Shown one piece after another: positions 1 through 4,697 of a DNA stretch of 5,064 nucleotides. The notes beneath the pieces are model-generated. The model was given only the letters and a program-made list of their open reading frames with translations. It ran no database searches and was not told the DNA's origin. Each line of letters opens with the position of its first letter. Within the stretch, counting starts at the first letter, position 1. Origin of the DNA: UMGS902 sp045538895 (GTDB lineage: Bacteria; Bacillota; Clostridia; Oscillospirales; CAG-272); the NCBI GenBank assembly GCA_045538895.1, contig JAZQEH010000065.1, forward strand, positions 1-5,064, given 5' to 3'. The position numbers and the translations under genes are program-made.

Positions 1-108
1 TACACCAATGCTATTCTTGGCAACACATCCCAGTCTGACACATTGAAGGCACTTGCACTTTCAATTCTCGACTATGCAGATGCTGCAGACGCTAAGTTCG
101 GCAACTAA
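1..108 (+). CDS. C-terminal end of an unidentified protein (5' truncated by window edge)
   Basis: Frame 1 is open from the first base to a TAA at 106-108 and gives 35 residues, ending in ILDYADAADAKFGN. The gene begins outside the window. The pattern 'L-x-Y-x-x-A-A-x-x-x-F-G' resembles the C-terminal helix of repeat-rich secreted proteins in Ruminococcaceae (often written LLxYGAAAQxYFG), which would fit the secreted protein encoded next door. That match is from memory of the family and is weak evidence for function. A strong intrinsic terminator follows 10 nt after the stop, supporting this as a true gene end. Function cannot be assigned from 35 residues. Confidence 0.75.
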   Translation, partial: YTNAILGNTSQSDTLKALALSILDYADAADAKFGN

Positions 109-118
109 TTCCTAAATC

Positions 119-150
119 AAAAAAATCTCCGCTTCGGCGGATATTTTTTT
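119..150 (+). terminator. Intrinsic terminator after the first gene
   Basis: TCCGC (128-132) and GCGGA (137-141) form a 5-bp stem closed by a UUCG tetraloop (133-136). After one C/T mismatch (127/142) the pairing continues through T126-A143 and then A119-125 with T144-150. The A-tract/T-tract symmetry makes it potentially bidirectional. It lies 10 nt after the stop at 108 and upstream of the next promoter, so it separates the two transcription units. Confidence 0.92.
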
Positions 151-194
151 ATTTGCTACAGATTTTACTGCGGATTTATGCAGTATTTTTTTGG

Positions 195-223
195 TTGACC
201 GACTATATAAAAAATGATAGAAT
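195..223 (+). promoter_or_regulatory. Sigma-A-type promoter for the secreted beta-helix protein
   Basis: The -35 box is TTGACC (195-200), followed by a 17-nt spacer and the -10 box TAGAAT (218-223). A TGA (215-217) directly before the -10 box gives an extended -10. Both hexamers match consensus at 5 of 6 positions. Transcription should start near 230, leaving a leader of about 24 nt with GGAGG at 244-248, 5 nt before the ATG at 254. No riboswitch or operator-like palindrome is visible in the leader. Confidence 0.85.
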
Positions 224-253
224 TATGTTGTAAATCCACTTACGGAGGCTAAT

Positions 254-1870
254 ATGAAAAAGATTTTATGTGTTATGCTTGCGGCACTTATGCTTCTTTC
301 GGGTGCAGTTGTTGCATCTGCAAACGAAAACGTTGTTTACTTAAGCACAAGCACAGGTGACGACGGAAACGACGGTCTTACTCCCGAAACTCCCAAGAAA
401 ACCTGGAGCTCTTTCAGCGGTAACGGCATTATCAGTCTGCTTGAAGCGGGCGGTACTATGGTTGTTACCGGTAAATCCTATCTTGGCGGCGACTACACCA
501 TTCCAAGAATGCGCGGCCCGCTTGTTATCACTTCGGTTTACGGCGGCGTTGACTATAAAAATCCCAAGCCGGCAAACAATCCTGCGTGTGCATTCAAAAT
601 GCGTAGCGGAGCTTCGCTCACGATCCAGAGCGAGGTTACGTTTGACGATGTGATTCTTTTTCAGGAGGCAAACCAGAATACCATTATCGTTAAGGACGGC
701 GGTATCCTCACAATAACCGATAAAATTGTCTGTATGACAAACAAAAATTATTATTGGAATATTGTTGTTGAAAAAGGCGGCACGGCTGTAATCAACGGCG
801 GTATTTACTCAAGTATTACGGGTAACGGCGATATCACTATCGGTGAAAAGGTTGTTATTTACGAGGAAGTTGTCATTGACCCCGATGCACCCACCGACGG
901 CGACGTTACCGCAGTTTTCCACAATTCAAACGGCAATGATGAAAACAGCGGCCTTACTCCGGATGCACCAAAGAAGTCGATAGGCTCGCTTTCAAGCGGT
1001 CTTGTATCGCTGATTCCCCGTGGCGGCACGATAGTAACCGTGGGTAAGTCCTATATTTCACGTAATTTTGCATTCCCTAAGGTTGAGGGGCCCGTGACAT
1101 TTACATCCGTTTATAACGGTGTCGATTACAAGAATCCTGAACCTGCAACCAACCCTGCATGTGCGTTCAAAATGGCAAGCGGTGCAACCTTTACGATCGA
1201 AAGCGACATGATTTTTGACGACATTATTCTTTTCCAGGAGAATAATCAGAATACAATTCATGTTACGTCTGGTGCAACGCTCATGGTTACCGACTCGGTT
1301 GTGTTTATGACAAAGCCGGGCAACGAATATCACTATAGAATCATTCTTGACGAGGGCTGTACTGCACTTCTTTCGGATGAAGCAATAAAGAACTTTGAAA
1401 TTTACGGTGCAGGCACTGCGATAAGTCTTGCAACCGATGAGGCTGTTGCGATAAAGCCGTATGTGGCAACCGAGAGCGACAAAACCACGGTTGCACTTAC
1501 AATCGGCAACAAGGTTGCACGTGTAAACGGTATCGGCCGTATGCTTGATGCGGCACCCATCAACCGTAATAACCGCACTTTGCTCCCCGTTCGCTTCCTT
1601 GCTAACGTTTTTGGCGTGGCGGATGCGGGCATTAAGTGGGAGGCAGAAACCCGCACGGCAACGCTCACTAACGAAACGGTTACCATAGTTGTTACTATAG
1701 ATGCACCCTCTATGACCGTTAACGGCGAAACCGTTGCACTCGATTCCCCTGCGATTATCGAAAACGACAGAACCTATCTTCCCGTAAGAGCTATTGCAAA
1801 CGCACTTGGTGTTGCAAATGAAAATATCAAGTGGGACAGTGCAACAAACACGGCGACACTTGTGAAATGA
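254..1870 (+). CDS. Secreted tandem-repeat beta-helix-like protein with C-terminal Cu-amine-oxidase-N-like domain
   Basis: The 538-residue product starts at an ATG with GGAGG 5 nt upstream. Residues 1-23 are a signal peptide: KK, a hydrophobic core, then ASA before N24, suggesting signal peptidase I cleavage after A23. Two tandem units follow, about residues 28-201 and 221-394. Each opens with a G-N-D-x-x-G-L-T-P-x-x-P-K-K motif like that starting many parallel beta-helix surface proteins, and each carries NPACAFKM and FDDxILFQExNQNTI blocks plus short Gly/Val/Thr-rich strands. A Pro/Asp/Thr linker (about 208-220) separates them. Residues about 416-536 match PF07833 (copper amine oxidase N-terminal-like) and contain two half-motifs, RTLLPVRFLANVFGV...IKW and RTYLPVRAIANALGV...IKW. 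Despite the domain name, no amine oxidase catalytic domain is present; such domains are common at the ends of Clostridia surface proteins. There is no LPXTG or transmembrane anchor. An extracellular binding or structural role is likely but inferred; ligand unknown. It is a single-gene unit with no clear forward terminator. Confidence 0.9.
   Translation: MKKILCVMLAALMLLSGAVVASANENVVYLSTSTGDDGNDGLTPETPKKTWSSFSGNGIISLLEAGGTMVVTGKSYLGGDYTIPRMRGPLVITSVYGGVDYKNPKPANNPACAFKMRSGASLTIQSEVTFDDVILFQEANQNTIIVKDGGILTITDKIVCMTNKNYYWNIVVEKGGTAVINGGIYSSITGNGDITIGEKVVIYEEVVIDPDAPTDGDVTAVFHNSNGNDENSGLTPDAPKKSIGSLSSGLVSLIPRGGTIVTVGKSYISRNFAFPKVEGPVTFTSVYNGVDYKNPEPATNPACAFKMASGATFTIESDMIFDDIILFQENNQNTIHVTSGATLMVTDSVVFMTKPGNEYHYRIILDEGCTALLSDEAIKNFEIYGAGTAISLATDEAVAIKPYVATESDKTTVALTIGNKVARVNGIGRMLDAAPINRNNRTLLPVRFLANVFGVADAGIKWEAETRTATLTNETVTIVVTIDAPSMTVNGETVALDSPAIIENDRTYLPVRAIANALGVANENIKWDSATNTATLVK
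335..856 (+). repeat. Tandem repeat unit A inside the secreted protein gene
   Basis: Codons for residues about 28-201. Unit A aligns to unit B with an offset of 191-192 codons (about 573-576 nt). The best-conserved stretch is residues 103-144 against 294-335, with 31 of 42 residues identical by hand count. Third codon positions have diverged, for example in the NPACAFKM blocks, so this is an old duplication rather than a recent one. Confidence 0.85.
914..1435 (+). repeat. Tandem repeat unit B inside the secreted protein gene
   Basis: Codons for residues about 221-394, the partner of the unit at 335-856. The N-terminal two thirds are well conserved. The last beta-helix turns have drifted: A has a GGTAVINGG-type turn where B has GCTALLSDEAIKN. 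Unit B is the copy that runs into the C-terminal PF07833-like domain. Confidence 0.85.
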
Positions 1871-1873
1871 CTA

Positions 1874-1926
1874 AAACACCGCAGCACAAGCTGCGGTGTC
1901 AGAGTGCTGACAAACACGTCAGACCG
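1874..1926. repeat. Left terminal inverted repeat of the MITE-like element
   Basis: Begins AAACACCGC and pairs position by position with 2165 down to 2113 (coordinates sum to 4039), 40 of 53 matching. It contains a perfect 10-bp hairpin (1876-1899) and a 5-bp hairpin CTGAC/GTCAG (1907-1911 with 1918-1922). On the plus strand no T-run follows the first hairpin, so it is not a good terminator for the upstream gene. On the minus strand it is followed by TTTTAG. Confidence 0.65.
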
Positions 1927-1990
1927 CAAGTAAGAATAAAAGCAGGGTTAATAAATAGAAATATTTTTGCACTTTGCGTAAAAACAAAAT

Positions 1991-2020
1991 GCGGCAAGGG
2001 CTTTTTCAAGCCCTTCCCGT
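1991..2020. repeat. Internal hairpin of the MITE-like element
   Basis: AAGGGCTT (1996-2003) pairs with AAGCCCTT (2008-2015) as a perfect 8-bp stem with a TTTC loop. After one C/C mismatch it extends with 1991-1994 against 2017-2020 (one G-T pair). A T-run follows only at 2028-2033, too far away for a standard terminator. Confidence 0.7.
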
Positions 2021-2028
2021 TACTTGCT

Positions 2029-2086
2029 TTTTTGGATTTTTGTCTCTGCCGTACACATGTACGCCGACGAAACAAAAATCCAAAAA
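2029..2086. repeat. Long internal inverted repeat with nested hairpin
   Basis: TTTTTGGATTTTTGT (2029-2043) is perfectly complementary to 2072-2086, a 15-bp stem. Inside the loop CGTAC (2050-2054) pairs with GTACG (2059-2063) around ACAT, giving a two-tier structure. At the DNA level this could extrude as a cruciform; as RNA it would be a long bulged hairpin. It is the longest perfect inverted repeat in the window. Confidence 0.8.
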
Positions 2087-2112
2087 TCCGCCTGCGTTTC
2101 TCAACCTCTGGT

Positions 2113-2165
2113 CAGCCTGATGACTTTGTCATCAGTCTGGCACCGCAGCACAAGCAGCGGTGTTT
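2113..2165. repeat. Right terminal inverted repeat of the MITE-like element
   Basis: Mirror partner of 1874-1926. It holds an 8-bp hairpin CTGATGAC/GTCATCAG (2117-2124 with 2128-2135, loop TTT) and the CACCGC/GCGGTG hairpin (2141-2146 with 2157-2162). The plus-strand TGTTTGTTTA that follows gives it a weak terminator-like look just upstream of the marR promoter. The 14-mer CACCGCAGCACAAG occurs identically here (2141-2154) and in the left arm (1877-1890). Confidence 0.65.
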
Positions 2166-2177
2166 GTTTAAATAAAT

Positions 2178-2193
2178 TGTTGACAAGTCAACA
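2178..2193. promoter_or_regulatory. Putative MarR operator: perfect 16-bp palindrome over the -35 box
   Basis: TGTTGAC (2178-2184), AA, GTCAACA (2187-2193) is a perfect 7-2-7 inverted repeat. Its left arm contains nearly the whole -35 hexamer. MarR-family dimers typically bind palindromes of this size that overlap their own promoters, so autorepression by the downstream regulator is the natural reading. Binding itself is inferred. Confidence 0.65.
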
Positions 2194-2208
2194 TCTTTGT
2201 GATATCAT
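2180..2208 (+). promoter_or_regulatory. Sigma-A promoter for the marR/acyl-CoA synthetase operon
   Basis: A perfect -35 box TTGACA (2180-2185), a 17-nt spacer and -10 box TATCAT (2203-2208), with TGA (2200-2202) forming an extended -10. Transcription should start near 2215. The predicted strength would make repression necessary, which fits the palindrome covering the -35 box. Confidence 0.88.
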
Positions 2209-2225
2209 AATTTATAGCATAAATT
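2209..2225. promoter_or_regulatory. Second perfect inverted repeat, at the predicted transcription start
   Basis: AATTTAT (2209-2215), AGC, ATAAATT (2219-2225) is a 7-3-7 perfect inverted repeat immediately downstream of the -10 box, spanning the likely +1 site. It could be a second regulator site. Being entirely A/T in its arms, it could also have arisen by chance. Confidence 0.4.
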
Positions 2226-2243
2226 CTGTTTCAGGAGGGAACG

Positions 2244-2696
2244 ATGGAACAAGAGCGTTTTATGCATTTTGTAAACCTTATTGACGGAATACACAAGAGT
2301 ATCCAGAAGATGAGGAGCGAAAATGCAGCCACATTCGGAATCAAGAGCGTGCATATATTTTGGGTGTATGAGCTTTTGGCACACCCCGAGGGACTTAGTG
2401 CGACTGAACTTGCGGAAAACAGCAATATAGACCGTTCGCTGATTTCACGTGAGATTTCTGCACTTGAGGCAAATGGATTTATTAAAATTGAAAAGTCAAG
2501 CGGCAAGCGTAATTACAATTCAAAGCTCACTTTAACCGAAAGCGGCGTGGAAGCGGCGATGAGAATAAAAGAGCTTGCGATGAGTATTCAGAGTCTTATC
2601 GGCAAAGGCGTGAATGAAGACGAGCTTGAAGTTTTTTATTCCGTTCTCGAGCGGCTTTCAGACAATTTTGAAACAATGTCGGATAAACAGGAGTGA
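2244..2696 (+). CDS. MarR-family winged-helix transcriptional regulator
   Basis: The 150-residue product has the usual MarR length. Its ATG has AGGAGG (2233-2238) 5 nt upstream. Residues about 1-46 form the N-terminal dimerisation helices. About 51-77 is the helix-turn-helix, with LSATELAENSNIDRS followed by a recognition helix in SLISREISALEANGF. About 80-98 is the beta-wing, with K88/R89 near the tip and the family-typical LTLTESG after it. Residues about 101-146 are C-terminal helices that complete the dimer interface. MarR proteins bind palindromic operators as dimers and usually release DNA on binding small, often aromatic or acyl, ligands. The promoter upstream carries a matching palindrome, suggesting autoregulation. 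The next gene is an acyl-CoA synthetase starting 2 nt after this stop, so the likely inducer is that enzyme's acid substrate or acyl-CoA product; this is inference. No effector-binding residue can be named from sequence alone. Confidence 0.93.
   Translation: MEQERFMHFVNLIDGIHKSIQKMRSENAATFGIKSVHIFWVYELLAHPEGLSATELAENSNIDRSLISREISALEANGFIKIEKSSGKRNYNSKLTLTESGVEAAMRIKELAMSIQSLIGKGVNEDELEVFYSVLERLSDNFETMSDKQE
2689..2693 (+). promoter_or_regulatory. Ribosome binding site that fixes the synthetase start at ATG 2699
   Basis: AGGAG (2689-2693) lies inside the last codons of marR, 5 nt before ATG 2699, the same spacing as at the other two starts. A GTG at 2693 is in frame and overlaps the marR stop, but its G is the last base of the AGGAG itself, leaving no room for initiation. 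The site inside marR suggests translational coupling. Confidence 0.85.
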
Positions 2697-2698
2697 AT

Positions 2699-4405
2699 AT
2701 GAGAAATTATCCTTATTATGAATCTAAAACTTTCGTAAATTTCCGTGAATTTGTCGAGTATCTTGATAAAAAATTTGATAAGAATATCGCAGTTTCGTTC
2801 AGAAAGAATCCACACGAGGATGAAGTTCATCTTCGCAGTTATTCAAGACTCAGTGAGGATATACGTTGCATCGCAAGTGCACTTGTGAGCCGTGGCTACG
2901 GTGCAGATACGCACTGTGCACTTATTGGCAGACTCACCTACGGTTGGATCTGTACGTATTTTGCAATGCTTTCTGTAGGTGCGGTGCTTGTTCCGCTTGA
3001 TCCCGATTGGAATGTGGCAGACCTTGCAGATACCGTTAAAAAGGCAGAATGCACCTCGCTTTTCTGCTCAGACGATGTGCTTAACAACAAGGCAGAGGAA
3101 ATCTGTAAGGCGGCAGGTATCGAAGAGGTTGTTGCTATCGACTATGCGGAAAACGAGCTGACACTTGAAAAGCTTTTGCTTGAGGGTATACAACTTCGTG
3201 AGGGCGGTGACCGCGGCTATGAGAGTGCCCGTATCAACCCCGATAAGCTTTCGATGCTTGTGTTTACATCGGGTACAACCGGCAAGGGCAAGGGTGTTAT
3301 GCTCACCCAGACGGCTATTCTTTCAAACCTTTCTGGTGCACTTAGCCTTATCAAAATTGAAGATTGCGGCAGAACAGTCGGAGTTCTTCCGCCGCATCAT
3401 ACATTCGGCTCTACCATAAGTATTCTTGGCAACATGTTTTTCGGCACACACATATATATTTCATCAGGTGTACGCTATATCGTAAAGGAACTGAAAGAGC
3501 AGAAGCCCACGCATCTTATTCTGGTTCCACTGTATCTTGAAACGTTCTATCGCAAGATTAAAGCGGCAATCGCAGACAGCGGCAAGGAAAAGATACTTTC
3601 GGGTATGATGAAGATTACAAACGCCATCAGCCGCACAGGTCTTGACATGCGTCAGAAACTTTATAAGAATATGCTTGCGGCATTCGGCGGCGAGCTTAAG
3701 CTTGTGGTTTCTGGCGGTGCACCGCTTACAAGTGAGGTTGCAGATACTTTTGAATCGTTTGGTATTACAATCATAAACGGCTACGGCATAACCGAGTGTG
3801 CGCCTTTGCTTTCGGCAAACCGTGACCGCCAGCAGAAAAAAGGCAGTGTTGGCATGCCCGTGCCCAATGCTACCGTTAAAATCAAGGAGCCCGACGAAAA
3901 CGGCGAGGGCGAAATTATTGCAAAAGGTCCGAATGTAATGCTGGGCTACTACAAGGATGCAGATGCCACCGCCGAGGCGTTTGACGAGGACGGCTATTTC
4001 CGCACGGGCGATATCGGTAAACTCGACGAGGACGGTTGGCTTTACATCACCGGCAGAGCAAAGAACCTGATTATTCTTTCCAACGGTAAAAATGTTTACC
4101 CCGAGGAAATCGAGGTAGAGCTTGCGGCAGTTCCGGGTGTGCTTGACGTGGTTGTTTACGAGGGAATTTCAAAGCGTGGCGGCGAGCATAACGCAATCGT
4201 TGCCGAGATTTTCCCCGATGCGGAGTATTTCAAGAAGAACGCTATCGAGGATAAACAGGCATATTTCCGTAAGTATATCAACGATTTCAACCGTACTGCC
4301 GTTGCGTATAAGAAAATCGGTGTGCTTAAGATAAGGGAGACTGAATTTCCCAAGAATACGCTCAGAAAAATTACAAGATTTAAGATTGATAGAACAATTG
4401 ATTAA
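2699..4405 (+). CDS. AMP-forming acyl-CoA synthetase (long-chain fatty acid-CoA ligase-like)
   Basis: The 568-residue product is full length for the ANL adenylate-forming superfamily. It activates a carboxylic acid with ATP to an acyl-adenylate and transfers it to CoA in the cytoplasm. Visible motifs, numbered from ATG 2699: A3 phosphate loop FTSGTTGKGKG (189-199); HHTFG (about 233-237); A5 NGYGITECAP (360-369); A7 YFRTGD (433-438); hinge/A8 GRAKNLIILSNGKNVYPEEIE split as GRAKNLI (452-458) and NGKNVYPEEIE (462-472); A10 PKNTLRKITR (551-560) with the probable adenylation lysine K557. In A10 the usual Gly before Lys is Arg, but the Lys is kept and such variants occur in FadD/FAA-like branches, so activity is expected. 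LVPLYLETFYRKI and the overall layout favour a long-chain (COG1022-like) ligase; an aromatic acid or acyl-ACP ligase remains possible. It shares an operon with marR (stop at 2696). No terminator is obvious after its TAA; transcription may read into the tRNA unit. Confidence 0.92.
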   Translation: MRNYPYYESKTFVNFREFVEYLDKKFDKNIAVSFRKNPHEDEVHLRSYSRLSEDIRCIASALVSRGYGADTHCALIGRLTYGWICTYFAMLSVGAVLVPLDPDWNVADLADTVKKAECTSLFCSDDVLNNKAEEICKAAGIEEVVAIDYAENELTLEKLLLEGIQLREGGDRGYESARINPDKLSMLVFTSGTTGKGKGVMLTQTAILSNLSGALSLIKIEDCGRTVGVLPPHHTFGSTISILGNMFFGTHIYISSGVRYIVKELKEQKPTHLILVPLYLETFYRKIKAAIADSGKEKILSGMMKITNAISRTGLDMRQKLYKNMLAAFGGELKLVVSGGAPLTSEVADTFESFGITIINGYGITECAPLLSANRDRQQKKGSVGMPVPNATVKIKEPDENGEGEIIAKGPNVMLGYYKDADATAEAFDEDGYFRTGDIGKLDEDGWLYITGRAKNLIILSNGKNVYPEEIEVELAAVPGVLDVVVYEGISKRGGEHNAIVAEIFPDAEYFKKNAIEDKQAYFRKYINDFNRTAVAYKKIGVLKIRETEFPKNTLRKITRFKIDRTID

Positions 4406-4423
4406 ACTTTTTTCAAAAAGAGG

Positions 4424-4452
4424 TTGACAAATTGCATTTTGCGTGATAATAT
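4424..4452 (+). promoter_or_regulatory. Promoter of the tRNA-Arg gene
   Basis: A perfect -35 box TTGACA (4424-4429), 17-nt spacer, and TAATAT (4447-4452) preceded by TGA (4444-4446) as an extended -10. GATAAT at 4445-4450 is an alternative -10 with a shorter 15-nt spacer. The start should fall near 4458-4460, giving a leader of about 25 nt before the mature tRNA. Confidence 0.8.
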
Positions 4453-4483
4453 ATATAGGTCAGCAAAATACTGACCTATATAT
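4451..4483. promoter_or_regulatory. 13-bp perfect inverted repeat between promoter and tRNA
   Basis: ATATATAGGTCAG (4451-4463) and CTGACCTATATAT (4471-4483) are perfect complements around a 7-nt loop. The left arm overlaps the end of the -10 box and the right arm ends at the base before tRNA position 1. If transcription starts near G4458, the transcript would begin with a 6-bp hairpin GGUCAG/CUGACC. It may act as a 5'-end structure for leader processing, or as a DNA operator over the start site. Confidence 0.8.
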
Positions 4484-4559
4484 GCGCTTGTAGCTCAGTG
4501 GATAGAGTGCCCGGCTACGAACCGGTAGGTCGCAGGTTCGAATCCTGCCAGGCGCGCCA
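4484..4559 (+). tRNA. tRNA-Arg, anticodon ACG
   Basis: A complete 76-nt cloverleaf with encoded CCA. Acceptor GCGCTTG (4484-4490) pairs with CAGGCGC (4549-4555), with one T-G wobble. The D arm is GCTC/GAGT (4493-4496 with 4505-4508) with GG at 4500-4501 and A20 at 4502, the arginine identity base. The anticodon stem is 4510-4514 with 4522-4526, with a C/T mismatch at the 27-43 pair; the loop CTACGAA (4515-4521) gives anticodon ACG (A34, normally edited to inosine to read CGN). The variable loop is AGGTC; the T arm is GCAGG TTCGAAT CCTGC (4532-4548); the discriminator is G4556; CCA is 4557-4559. It has its own promoter and terminator. Its 3' half is partly duplicated downstream. Confidence 0.97.
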
Positions 4560-4560
4560 G

Positions 4561-4592
4561 AAAAGCACGATGGTTTTTCATCGTGCTTTTTT
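4561..4592 (+). terminator. Intrinsic terminator directly after tRNA-Arg
   Basis: AAAAGCACGATG (4561-4572) pairs perfectly with CATCGTGCTTTT (4579-4590) around GTTTTT, and the T-tract runs 4587-4592. It begins one base after the CCA, so the primary transcript carries a very short trailer. Confidence 0.95.
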
Positions 4593-4622
4593 GGTGCTTT
4601 GGGGGTTGATTTTGGTTCTGCC

Positions 4623-4643
4623 TAAAAAGCCGAAGGCTTTTTA
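4623..4643. terminator. Bidirectional terminator-like hairpin in the tRNA downstream region
   Basis: TAAAAAGCC (4623-4631), GAA loop, GGCTTTTTA (4635-4643): a perfect 9-bp stem with flanking A and T tracts, usable on either strand. No gene ends just before it on either strand. It may be left over from inserted DNA or serve minus-strand transcription arriving from the XRE gene. Confidence 0.65.
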
Positions 4644-4667
4644 ATACGGCTTGCGTAGCAAGACGTT

Positions 4668-4696
4668 GCAGGTATCGAATCCTGCCAGGCGCGCCA
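4668..4696 (+). pseudogene. Duplicated 3' end of tRNA-Arg (T arm to CCA)
   Basis: 4675-4701 is identical over 27 nt to 4538-4564, and the match also includes GCAGGT upstream, interrupted by a single inserted A in the T loop (8-nt loop). It reproduces the T stem, the 3' acceptor strand, discriminator and CCA, but no D arm, anticodon arm or 5' acceptor strand precedes it. The identity continues past CCA into GAAAA, so it was copied from DNA rather than from mature tRNA. It looks like an att-type duplication from integration at the tRNA. Confidence 0.85.
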
Positions 4697-4697
4697 G

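Larger units (their letters stand above)
1874..2165. mobile_element. MITE-like, hairpin-rich non-coding element with 53-nt terminal inverted repeats
   Basis: This fills most of the 373-nt gap between two genes. The left end (1874-1926) and the reverse complement of the right end (2113-2165) align without gaps at 40 of 53 positions. Each arm also folds on itself: left 1876-1885 with 1890-1899 (10 bp, ACAA loop); right 2141-2146 with 2157-2162 (same ACAA loop) and 2117-2124 with 2128-2135 (8 bp, TTT loop). Between the arms sit two more strong hairpins. Both outermost hairpins are followed, reading outward, by T-rich stretches (TTTTAG on the minus strand, TTTGTTTA on the plus strand). No transposase gene or clear target-site duplication is seen. 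It starts 4 nt after the preceding stop codon. A structured RNA or an intergenic repeat family is the alternative reading. Confidence 0.6.

Noticed and set aside
357..1686. Open frames in other frames within the secreted-protein gene (357-653 plus, 1058-1333 minus, 1402-1686 minus)
   Set aside because: Shadow frames inside a well-supported CDS with signal peptide, repeats and a known C-terminal domain; none has its own initiation signals.
1831..2175. Plus-strand open frame of 114 codons across the intergenic region after the secreted-protein gene
   Set aside because: It overlaps the end of a strong CDS, has no ribosome binding site, and its codons run through the inverted repeats and hairpins. 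Its Cys/Arg/Lys-rich translation is typical of a repeat read as protein.
2024..2284. Plus-strand open frame of 86 codons ending inside marR
   Set aside because: It crosses the marR promoter, operator palindrome and ribosome binding site, and overlaps the start of a convincing MarR gene.
4349..4381. Loss of the A10 glycine in the acyl-CoA synthetase (TLRK instead of TxGK) as a sign of inactivation
   Set aside because: The catalytic lysine and surrounding PK and IxR are kept, all other core motifs are intact, and variation at this glycine is normal in FadD/FAA-like branches.
4406..4420. Terminator after the acyl-CoA synthetase (CTTTTT/AAAAAG inverted repeat)
   Set aside because: The stem is almost only A-T pairs with a 2-nt loop and no following T-tract, so it is unlikely to terminate transcription.
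4510..4526. C/T mismatch at position 27-43 of the tRNA anticodon stem as a sign of a pseudo-tRNA
   Set aside because: A mismatch at this outermost pair is tolerated in real tRNAs. All other stems, the identity bases A20 and C35, the CCA, promoter and terminator are intact.
4640..4696. A possible second functional tRNA gene ending at 4696
   Set aside because: Only the T arm and 3' acceptor strand are present, the T loop has an extra base, and no matching 5' acceptor, D arm or anticodon arm can be found upstream.
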